Below, piece after piece: positions 22,986 through 35,300 of a stretch of 64,000 nucleotides of DNA (position 1 is its first letter; every line of letters starts with the position of its first letter). The notes below the pieces were generated by a model. That model worked only from the letters and a program-made list of their open reading frames with translations, did no database searches and was not told the DNA's origin. The stretch spans positions 27,869,211 through 27,933,210 of the forward strand of contig NC_134398.1 in assembly GCF_050003625.1 (NCBI RefSeq), written 5' to 3'. A program made the translations under genes and the position numbers. The DNA is from Haematobia irritans (lineage: Eukaryota > Arthropoda > Insecta > Diptera > Muscidae).

Positions 22986-25900
22986 GTGAGTGTGGTAACT
23001 GGAATATATGAAAAATAAAATTAAAAAATGAAAATCGTGACAAGATTGGGAGGGGGAAAACAAAACACAAAAAAGGAACAGGAAATATATGGCTCCAAGG
23101 CGTGTTTTGTATGTGTGCCCAATTTATCCTCCCATTTGAATAGAGGAACTCATATTAACTAAAAACAAATGTGCTAGCTGTTTTATTTCCTTTACATAAT
23201 ATCAAATGCAGTTATTTATTTCTTTATGTTTGTGTGCCACGATTTTTTTTGTTATTGTGGAGGAAACTGAAAAACCACTTTTTTGTGTTTTTGTTGTTTT
23301 GTGAGGAAAATTTCAGGTTTTGTGGTTTAGTTTTACAAAAGGTTGTAATATGAAGTGACTTTTTTCATCATCATCATCAAAAAATGCACAAAAATACTTC
23401 GAGAAGTAATCCAAGAAAATAATTGTTGCATATTTGTTGAAGACATTTAAGCTAGTTTTACATGTTCGTTACTCATAGCCCATTCATTCGAAATGTCACA
23501 AAAATTTTAAAATTGTATTAGGCAAAGTTGTTGCAAGCTCCTAAGAAAACTGGCTGAGCATGTGATGTGTGGAGTAATTTTTTTATGCTGAAGACTCCAA
23601 TGAATCAATTAAACAAGTATCTGTCTTAAGTCTTTTGATTTCATCTGCCTCAGCATATTCGTATTAATTTGATAATTGTGTAAATCGACAAAGTATTGCA
23701 AATTACATTTTTCCTAATGGAGGTAATAATTTTTCTAGTAAATGTCACATGTTATAAATGGGGGAAATAAATACTAAATAGAATACGAAAAGTTCATTTG
23801 TTGGTTAGACACAAAAGTCTTACACCAATATCGCAATTCCCATGAAAATATTTGATATTCTTATAAGGAGGTCATTCGCAATTTCCATGAAAATTTGTTA
23901 TATTCTTATAAGGAGGTCATTTAAAGTTAAATTAAATTTTTAATAATTTAATAATTATTTATTTATCAAACTAGATGGTTTATAGCTCAGTTGCAATAGA
24001 AATAAAATTAAAAATTAAAAAAAATCTTAATTTTAAAAAATTTTGTTGTCAAGTCCCCCAAAGATGAGGCTTTTACGTATGCAAATTTTTTCAAACAAAC
24101 GTAAAAAATTTGAACAAATCATTAAATCGCTTATCGTAAATTCAGATTTATTTTATTGAAAAGAAGGGGGGAAATTTTGTTTGTGTAAAATTTGGTTTCG
24201 CAGGAAATTTTTTTTGTTCTTTGGATAGATTTAAAATCCCAATAAGTTCTGAAGTTCTGATAAGTTCTGAAATGACTGAAAAGCTTTTGAAATTTTCAAA
24301 AAAAAAAAAATGTCTATAGAAAATTTTGTTAAAATTTTATTTCTATAGAAAATTTTGTTAAAATTTAATTTCTATAGAAAATTTTGTTAACATTTTATTT
24401 CTATAGAAAATTTTGTTAAAATTTCATTTCTATAGAAAATTTTGTTAACATTTTATTTCTATAGAAAATTTTGTTAAAATTATATTTTTATAGAAAATTT
24501 TGTTAAAATTTTATTTCTATAGAAAATTTTGTCAAAATTTTATTTCTATAGAAAATTTTGTCAAAATTTTAGTACTATAAAAAATTTTGTCAAAATTTTT
24601 TTTTATTACTATATAAAATTTTGTCAACATTTTATTACTATAGAAAATTTTGTCAAAATTTTATTACTATAAAAAATTTTGTCAAAATTTTATTTCTATA
24701 AAAAATTTTGTCAAAATTTTATTTCTATAAAAAATTGTGTCAACATTTTATTACTATAGAAAATTTTGTCAAAATATAATTAATTAAAAAAGTTGAATCA
24801 AACTAATTTTTAAGTGATTATTTTCGAAAATTCTATTAAAATTATAAATGGTGAAATTTTTTCTATGAGCACGCAAAAAAGTAGTAAAAATATTATTTTT
24901 GGACCCGGAAGTGGTGCCAAATTAGCGCAGAAGCAATGAATTTAATATGGGTTTGTCATAGAATGGATGTCCACACGTTCAACAGCCACTGCTCTGAATT
25001 TGCACCACTTCTTAAGGTTTGATCCAAATTCAGTGTTTTGGATGTAAATTAAAAAAAATTGTGATAATTTGCCAAACAAAAATTTTCTTAATTTTTTTTT
25101 TTATGATTTTAATGCATTTTAACGTTTATCTGAAACATTTGATCTCAAATAATTAAAAAAAAATCGCATTTTTTCTAGCAAAGATTTTGCATGTTTTCGA
25201 ATAAATTTAGATAATTTGTTCCATTTTATTAATTCTTACTCTGATATTAACCTACTTGATGGGAGCCACCGTGGTGCAATGGTTAGCATGCCCGCCTTGC
25301 ATACACAAGGTCGTGGGTTCGATTCCTGCTACGACCGAACACCAAAAAGTTTTTCAGCGGTGGATTATCCCACCTCAGTAATGCTGGTGACATTTCTGAG
25401 GGTTTCAAAGCTTCTCTAAGTGGTTTCACTGGAATGTGGAACGCCGTTCGGACTCGGCTATAAAAAGGAGGTCCCTTGTCATTGAGCTTAACATGGAATC
25501 GGGCAGCTCTCAGTGATAAGAGAGAAGTTCACCACTGTGGTATCACAATGGACTGAATAGTCTAAGTGAGCCTGATACATCGGGCTGCCACATAACCTAA
25601 CCTACTTGATACAACAAAAATTTAAATTACCCATTAAAAATACGAAAACCGCGACGTATAAAAAATGTTATTAAAAGAACTCCCTGTGTGGTTAAAATAA
25701 AGAACATCTGTGAGAGGAAATTTTTGGAAGTGTTTTTTTTTAAATTTAAACCGATGCCCAGATTTGACCTCCGGAGCTCTTGGAAGAGCAAAATTCATCC
25801 GATCCGGTTGAAATTTGATACGTGGTGAAATTTGGTACATTGCGCTAGTATATGACCGCTACCAACCATGCAAAAATGGGACCATATCGGTCTTTAGTTA

Positions 25901-28900
25901 TATATAGCCGATCCCCAAAAATAATGTACCAAAATTTTATTACTACACTCAAAAAAAAGTGAACTCACTATTTCACTAAAGCCAATTTAACTATATTTTA
26001 GTTCATGAAATTATTATATTTGGAGAAAGTTTCATTTACTCTAATAATTTTTTGCGTACGTTAGTTAAATGAACTAAAAGACGGGAAAAAATTATACACA
26101 AATGAAGTAAAAAGTTTTACTAAATTCGTACTTCTCACAAAATAGTTCATTATTTCTTAAAATTTGTAAATTTTACTACAACAGCGTCCATCATGAACTT
26201 CGTATGTCACTAAAGACATTCTTGCAATTTTGAACTCCAATTTTTTCCTTCAAACTACAAAATTTTCTTTAAAAAGTGAAAAAAATTATTTATGTCTAAT
26301 AAATTTTCTTGAATTTGTCGAAAAATATTTACTTATTTTTGTGATATCGGCGTGATGCCAGCGCTTGTAATACTGTTTAGTTAAAAATTTCTAAAACTAT
26401 TCAAAATTTTCTAAAATTAATCAAAAGTTTTCATCCTGGTGGGTTCACTGTTTTTTCAGTGTATAGAAAATTTTGTCAAAATTTTATTACTATATAACAT
26501 TTTGTCAAAATTTTATTACTATAGAAAATTTTGTCAAGATTTTATTTCTATAGAAAATTGTGTCAAAATTTTATTTCTATAAAAAATTTTGTCAACATTT
26601 TATTACTATACAAAATTTTGTCAGGATTTTATTTCTATAGAAAATTTTGTCAAAATTTTATTTCCATAGAAAATTTTGTCAAAATTTTATTTACATATAT
26701 ACAAAATTTTGTCAAAATTTTTTATAGAAATAAAATTTTGTCAACATTTTATTACGATCGAAAATTTTGTCAAAATTTTATTACTATACAAAATTTTGTC
26801 AAGATTTTATTTCTATAGAAAATTTTGTCAAAAGTTAATTTCTATAAAAAATTTTGTCAAAATTTTATTTCTATAAAAAATTTTGTCAACATTTTATTAT
26901 TATACAAAATTTTGTCAGGATTTTATTTCTATAGAAAATTTTGTCAAAATTTTATTTCCATAGAAAATTTTATCAAAATTTTATTTCTATAGAAAATTTT
27001 GTCGACATTTTATTACTATACAAAATTTTGTCAAAATTTTTTATAGAAATAAAATTTTGTCAACATTTTATTACTATAGAAAATTTTTTCAAAATTTTAT
27101 TACTATACAAATTTTGTCAAGATTTTATTTCTATAGAAAATTTAGTGAAAATTTTATTTCTATAAAAAATGTTGTTAACATTTATTTATACAGAAATTTT
27201 GTTAAAATTTTATTACTATACAAAATTTTGTCAACATTTTATTACTATAGAAAATGTTGTCAAGATTTTATTTCTATAAAAAATTTTGTCAAAATTTTAT
27301 TTCTATAAAAAATGTTGCCAAAATTTTATTACTATACAAAATTTTGTCAAGATTTTATTTCTATAGAAAATTTAGTCAAAATTTTATTTCTATAAAAAAT
27401 TTAGTCAAAATTTTATTTCAATAACAAATTTTGTCAACATTTTATTTATACAGAAATTTTGTCAAAATTTTATAACTATACAAAATTTTGTCAACATTTT
27501 ATTACTATAGAAAATTTGGTCAACATTTTTTTACTATACAAAATTTTGTCAAGATTATTTTATTTCTATAGAAAATTTTGCCAAAATTTTATTTCTATAA
27601 AAAATGTTGTCAACATTTTATTTATACAGAAATTTTGTCAAAATTTTATTACTATACAAAATTTTGTCAAAATTTTTTATAGAAATAAAATTTTGTCAAC
27701 ATTTTATTACTATTGAAAATTTTGTCAAAATTTTATTACTATACAAAATTTTGTCAAGATTTTATTTCTATAGAAAATTTTGTCAAAAGTTAATTTCTAT
27801 AAAAAATTTTGTCAACATTTTATTATTATAGAAAATTTTGTCAAAATTTTATTACCATAAAAATTTTGTAAAGATTTTATTTCTATAGAAAATTTAGTCA
27901 AAATTTTATTCCTATAAAAATTTTTGTGAATATTTTATTTATACAGTAATTTTGTCAAAATTTTATTTCTGTTCAAAATTTTGTCAAGATTTTATTTCTA
28001 TAGAAAATTTTGTCAAAATTTTATTGCTATAGAAAATGTTGTCAAAATTTTATTTCTATAGAAAATTTTGTCAAAATTTTATTTCTACAGAAAATTTTGT
28101 CAAAATTTTATTTCCATAGAAAATTTTGTTAAAATTTTATTTCTATAGAAAATTTTGTCAATCTGAATTATATACGTATTTAATCGGCCTTTTTGTGTTT
28201 AATATATACCCCGTATGGAATAGCTTACAATTGAGAAGACGCTGTTAAAAAGATTTAAGATACCTTGCTATCGGCAAGTGTTACCGCAACCCAAGTAATT
28301 CGATTGTGGGCAACAGTCTTTAGTAGAAGTTTCTACACAATCTATGGTGGAGGGTACATAAGATTCGGCCTGGCCGAACTTACGGCCGTATATACTTACG
28401 GTTGTATATATTTTTTATGATTCTTTAAAATCCAAAAACTTATGACTCATTAAATGAATACTCTGAAAATATACTTGATGTTACAAAAAGAAGAAACTAA
28501 ACAAACTTCAAAATAAATTATAGCACTTGTCAAAGAAATAACCACCAGACCAGCTAAAATGTTTAGCAAACTCAAGACACTAAAACATACAGCTCTTTGT
28601 ATACCACGAGTGCAGCTCAACAAAACTGAAATTGATGTAGGTCAGTTAGCAGTTTTTTTGTATACTTCTTTAGATCAAACCTAAGGCTATGGATAGTAAA
28701 ACAGAAACAGTAAAAAACAAAAGACCACAAAAGCTTCTAAAAAGTCATAGACTTTAAAGACAGCTGTTTGTTTTTTTTTTGTTTTTATCTGATTGTGTTT
28801 GTATTTTGTGTGAAAATCGAAGCCGGTTCCTACTATAGACGGTGGATAAGTAAACATATACAAGCTTCAAGTTACGCTTGAAGTTTCAAGCAAACAATCG

Positions 28901-31900
28901 TTTTTTCGTGTTGTTGTTGCTGCTTTTGTTAAACTTTAATGTCGGTGGCCTGAGTAAAGACAATATTGATGGATTTCCTTCAAAAATGTATCATGATTTT
29001 CGTAATCTCGGTTAAGGTATTTGTAGAGCTAATCAAACTTTATATGCAATTAGTAAATATAATAATTATTTGTTTTGTTTTTTAGAGGTTTTATGGTTAA
29101 CAATGTTCATGGAGGAGTGTTTTACGTATTACGTGTATACTCGTATTTAAGGCTTAATTTCTGAATCTGAATCATTTCTAGATACAAGTGATCGATCAGT
29201 GTTAATCAATCTCAATAAGGTGTTAAAAAAATGTGATGAAAAGTAATTTGTCAATAACCAAAAGTCTGCTTGTGGCCAAGGGTATTGAATTCCATCTATA
29301 TACTATAACCTTCAATGAAAGAAATAACCATATGAGTGTGTATGAGTGTGTGCGGGGAAGAAATAGCAAAATTTGTTTTTTCAATCAATCCTTATAAACA
29401 AAAGACTTAAGACACATACACCATCTCTCTTTCCTACATTCACTTAGTGCCCACGATTATGGCTTATTCACCCCAAACTATTCACACTGGTTTACTAAAC
29501 TTCTTTTTCTGATTTCAACTCTTTGTTTACTATGCTTGAATAGCAATTCATATCTTCTTTATAGCATGCTAAAGTCTTGTTTGTTTTGCAGACAACGACG
29601 CTATCAAATATTAAAGAAGTAACAACATTTCTGATCTTGACCCAAATATTTTATCATTTTAGCGCTTGGCAAATTTTAAACAAGAGAAAAAAAACTAAAT
29701 AATAGTATTTATTGTTCGAATACTTCCATTGAACTCTTAACGCTCTAACATGCTATCAAATAATAGTAATAAAATTTAATAAAAACCACAGCCCACATAT
29801 GAACCTCCCCCACTATGAATATTTGAACAATTCAAATTATAATTGTCCAATTTTTATAATTGAAATGTTTTTTTTTTACTAAATAAAATAAAAATTCCAG
29901 TGTTTGCTATAGGTTTAAATGAATGATATGCGAACATGTTTGCCGCAAACATTTCATGAATAGCACACTCAGGAAAATGTTAACGAATAGACAATTGCAC
30001 TTTCTTTTATTTCATGAAAATTAATTCAATTTAGTTAAAATTTATATTAGTTTCTTACATACACTTAAAAAAACGCAAAGATACACATCTTCAATTAAGA
30101 ATGGTGCTCTTGATCCCGAGAGAAAGATGTGGCTTTTTTAAATCTAGGCTCGATAAAATTAACCCTTACATGCACAAGATCACCGATTCCTCCGATAAAA
30201 TATAATATGCAAAATGGTAAAACATCTGCATACCACATTAAAAAAAATTAAATGTTTTTTTTTTTTTTTTTTTTTTTAAATAGTGGTTGCATCTTAAAAA
30301 ATACAGTGCATATTAAACTAAGTTTTTATTTAAAAATAAACAATTTAATTTAAATGGAGAATAGAGATATTTTTTCACAATACAGATTTTTTACCAAGAT
30401 TACTTTCAAATCTGGTAAATATTATTTAACTTCAAATTTGCAGTTTTTTGAATTTGTGGTAAAAATTTGATTTTCATTTTTGACTGCAGATTACTCAGAA
30501 TTACTACAAATTCTTTAAAATAAGTATATTATACCCTGCGTCACACTGTGGAACAGGGTATTATAAGTTAGTGCATATTTTTTAAAAATACCGTTATGAT
30601 GTTTTAAATGCAACAAATTTGATTTCATGGAATTCGGTCAACATTTTAAGATATAAGTTTTTTTTTTGGTTGTGTCTTAAAAGATACAGTGCTCATTTAA
30701 GGGTTAAAATAAGTCTTAGCTTAGATATGAAGCACTTTTGTCTTTAATCCAAAGATCTGTAAAATAAAAGAATATCTCCCATATTCAAAAAAAGTTAAAA
30801 TTACCTTGAGGCACGGATATCACTCGTGCCAAAAATAATATAGCAAAATTTGAAGAACATTTTACCAAAAATGTACGAAATTAAAAAATCTTATTATGAA
30901 GTTTATTGCTCAAATTTTTAGTATCAACAAGTGTGAATTATGAATTTATATAATGTGAATGTTGAATTTATAGAAAGTTTTGTTAAGATGTTATTCCTGT
31001 AGAAAATTTTGTAAAAATTTTATTTCTGTAGAAAATTGTGTCAAAATTTTATTTCTATAGAAAATTTTGTCAAAATTTTATTTCTATATAAACTTTTGTC
31101 AAAATTTTATTTCTGTCCAAATTTTATGTATATACAAGATTCTTTTTAAAGTTTTATATCTATAGAAAGTATTGTCAAAAGTTTATACCTATAGAAATTT
31201 TTTTAATTGGTTATTTCTATATAAATTTTGTTAAATTTTTATTTGTATAAAGAATTATGTCAAATTTTATTTTTATAGAAAATTATGTCAAAATTTTATT
31301 TCTATAGAAAATTATGTCAAAATTTTATTTCTATAGAAAATTTTTTCAAAAATTTATTTCAATAAAAAATTTTTTCCAAATGTTATTTCTATTGAAAATT
31401 TTGTCAAAATGTTATTTCTATAGAAAATTTTTCCAACATTTTATTTCTATAGAAAATTTTGTCAATTTTTTTTTCGAAAATTTTATTAAAATTTTATTTC
31501 TATAGAAAATTTTGTCAAAATTTTATTTCTATAGAAAGTTTTGTTAAAATTTTATTTCTATAGAATATGTTGTCCAAATTTTATGTATGTACGAAATTTT
31601 TTCAAATGGTTATTTCTATATAAATTTTGTTAAATTTTTATTTGTATAAAGAATTATGTCAAATTTTATTTCTACAGAAAATTATGTCAAAATTTTATTT
31701 CAATAGAAGATTTTGATCAATTTTATTTCTATAGAAATTTTTTTTCAAAAATTTATTTCTATAGCAATTTTTTTCAAAAATGTATTTCTATAGAAAATTT
31801 TTCCAAATGTTATTTCTAACATATATAAAATTTTGTCAAAATAAAAAAATTATAGAAAATTTTATCAAAATTCTATTTCTATAGAAAATTTAATCAAAAT

Positions 31901-32276
31901 TCTATTTCTATAGAATATTTTGTCAAAATTTTATTTCTATAGGAAATTGTTGTCAACATTTTATTTCTATAGAAGGTTAGGTTAGGTGGCAGCCCGATGT
32001 AACAGGCACACTTAGACTATTCAGTCCATTGTGATACCACATTGGTGAACTTCTCTCTTTTAACGGAGTGCTGCCCGATTCCGTGTTAAGCTCAATGACA
32101 AGGGACCTCCTTTTCATAGCCGAGTCCTAACCATTTCTATAGGAAATTGTGGTCAAAATTTTATTTCTATAGAACATTTTGTGAAAATTTTATTTCAATA
32201 TAGATCGAAAACCTTAGTTGTTGGTACCTTCATTTTTTGTGTTTATTTGCATAATTTATTATAATTTTAAATAAAC

Positions 32277-32307
<31 letters not shown>

Positions 32308-35300
32308 TTATTTCAATACAATATTTTATCCAAATTTTATGTCTATACAAGGTTAGGTCAACATCTTATATCTATAGAAAGTTTTGTCAACATCTTATAT
32401 CTATACACCCAGAGAAGGAATATGATCACCTCAATCATGTTTTAAGAGCAAAATGTTATTTTTGGGTGGTGACCATGTAATATAAGTTAGTGCATATGTT
32501 TGCACCACCCAGAAGGAGACGAGATAGACACATAGTGTCTTTGGCAAAAATGCTCAGGGTGGGCTCTTGAGTCGATATAGCGATGTCCGTCTGTCCGTGA
32601 AAACATTTTTGTAATCAAAGTCTAGGTCGCAGTTTTAGTCCAATCGACTTCAAATTTGGCAAAAGTATATGTTTTGACTCAGAATAGATCCCTATTGATT
32701 TTGAAAGAAATCGGTTCATATTTAGATATAGCTCCCATATATATCTTTCGCCCGATATGGACTAATACGGTCCCAGAAGCCAGAGTTTTACCCCAATTTG
32801 GTTGAAATTTTGCACAGGGAGTAGAATTAGCATTGTAGCTATGCGTGCCAAATTTGGTTGAAATCGGTTCAGATTTAGATATAGCTCCAATATATAGCTT
32901 TTGGCCGATTTACACTCATATGACTACAGAGGCCAATTTTTTGCTCCGATTTAGTTGAAATTTTGCACAGGGAGTAGAATTAGCATTGTAGCTATGCGTG
33001 CCAAATTTGGTTGTAATCGGTTCAGATTTAGATATAGCTCCCATATATAGCTTTCGGCCGATTTACACTCATATGACCACAGAAGCCAATTTTTTGCTCC
33101 GATTTAGTTGAATTTTTACACAGGGAGTAGAATTAGCATTGTAGCTATGCGTGCCAAATTTGGTTGTAATCGGTTCAGATTTAGATATATGTCTCATATA
33201 TAGCTTTCGCCCGATTTACACCACAGATCCAATTTTTAACTCCGATTTCGTTGAAATTTTGCACAGGGAGTAGAATTAGCATTGTAGCTATGCGTGCCAA
33301 ATTTGGTTGAAATTTTGCACAGGGAGTAGAATTAGCATTGTAGCTATGCGTGCCAAATTTGGTTGAAATCGGTTCAGATTTAGATATAGCTCCTATATAT
33401 ATATGTTTTTCTGATTTCGACGAAAATTGTCAAAATACCAACATTTTCCTTGTTAAATCGCCACTGCTTAGTCGAAAAGTTGTAGAAATGACTCTAATTT
33501 TCCTAAACTTCTAATACTTATATATCGAGCGATAAATCATAAATAAACTTTTGCGAAGTTTCCTTAAAATTGCTTCAGATTTAAATGTTTCCCATATTTT
33601 TTACTAACATTGTGTTCCACCCTAGTGCATTAGCCGACTTAAATTTTGAGTTTTTAGATTTTGTAGAAGTCTATCAAATTCTGTCCAGATCGAGTGATAT
33701 TTAAATGTATGTATTTGGGACAAACCTTTATGTATAGCCCCCAACATATTTGACGGATGCGATATGGTATCGAAAATTTAGATCTACAAAGGGGTGCAGG
33801 GTATAATATGGTCGGCCCCACCCGACTTTAGACTTTCCTTACTTGTTTTCTATAGAAAATTCCATTAAGAAATGTATCGACCTTTGCGTCTTCTTTTCTA
33901 AGCAACATTTACATTGGTTTTTATGCCAAGAAATCTTTGGCTTCAAAACAATATTTGTTGTCGGTGCAAATACTGGTATTTATTCATTTAGATGGTTTAA
34001 TCCTCAGTAACATTTCTAATTATTTCAGTATTTTCAATGTGCCACAAAATGTCAACCACTTAATCTAAATTGCAAATAAATAAAATGAGAATTCTGAAAA
34101 ATGTTCATTAAATTCTTTAATTATAATTATCAAAAATTAAGTTAATTGAAACAAATTGATATTAAAGTTAATAAATGAATGTCATTATATTAAGGCGATG
34201 ACGATATAATTAAGGCGGTCTAACCGAAATAATACCTTCAACTCAAAGTTTATAATCCATACCATAAAATCACAGAAATACTCTTGATTATTATTTCATG
34301 AGTCTGCATTTATTTCTTATTTCTGCACCTTATATATATTACAAATGCTAATAATATCATATTTTTTATTATACATTATACGGTATGAAACCATCTTCTT
34401 CCTGTTTGTATTTTATTTATATGCTTTTAACATGTTTTTTGTATCTTCTTGTAAAATTTGCATGTCTAATTAAATTCATAGTTTCAAATATTTTTAATTC
34501 CCGTTTGAACTTTAATGAGCAAATTAACGACAATCTATTGTTGCAAACAAAAAAAAATTTTTTGGGCTACATTTGTTATTTGATCAACACCTTGAAATAC
34601 TAATCGATGACCCAGAGGCAATATCCCAACGTTAATCTATAATCTCATTAATGATAGTATAGCCATAAAATAGTTTGATACATTTTTGGCGATTTAATTA
34701 ATTAAAAATCAATTTCCTTTACTATGGCATTTTAAAATATTCTCAATTATTTATTAATTGTTTGATTTAATTGATGGAGATTGTTTGGATTTGATGAAAT
34801 ATGCAATTTTCATTTGGTCATTGTTAGAAATATAATGAGTTATCTAATTAATGTGGATTAAGTAGAATATGTTGTCTAAACTGTCTATTTTACAATTGAA
34901 ATAAAAACAATTAATTAAAAGATTGTCCTGTGTTGTTGGAACACGAACAAAGTTGGGAGGAAATTTTTTGATAGTTGTGCCTTTAGAACAACTTCCACAT
35001 TTTTTTGCTGGGAGATTAATAACAAAAATTGTTCTAACTAAATGAAAATTAATTAAAAAAAATATAATTTACCAAATAAAATGGAATTTTTTTATAATGA
35101 TTTAATTTACAATTATGTACGTTTACCTTTAACAATTACCATGGCATTGAACTTTCGTGTTACAGTACCGGTTGTCTTTGCATGCAACATAATTATATAT
35201 TCAATGGCAAACAGTTACAGAGCTACCGTTTTGATTTGATGAATGACTAAATTTTAAATACTCCATTCAAAACACAAAAAAAAGAATTATAGACCACATG

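Larger units (their letters stand above)
25611..28420 (+). repeat. TE-B copy (5' truncated or diverged), in intron 1
   Basis: It shares with the better-defined copy at 48319-51360 the phrases CATCCGATCCGGTTGAAATT (about 25796) and TATATAGCCGATCCCCA (about 25900), a minisatellite block, and the 3' end from GAATTATATACGTATTT (28165) to CTTACGGCCGTATATACTTA (about 28378-28398). Its array is interrupted by the TIR element at 25946-26461. Confidence 0.7.

Noticed and set aside
25261..25335. Functional tRNA gene
   Set aside because: Box A and B are present, but the anticodon arm is irregular, and the head is fused to a SINE body with a target duplication. The same applies to 36705-36776 and 36891-36962.
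34385..34603. Hydrophobic 72-codon ORF in intron 1
   Set aside because: AT-rich low-complexity translation in an intron, no recognised motif or splice context.
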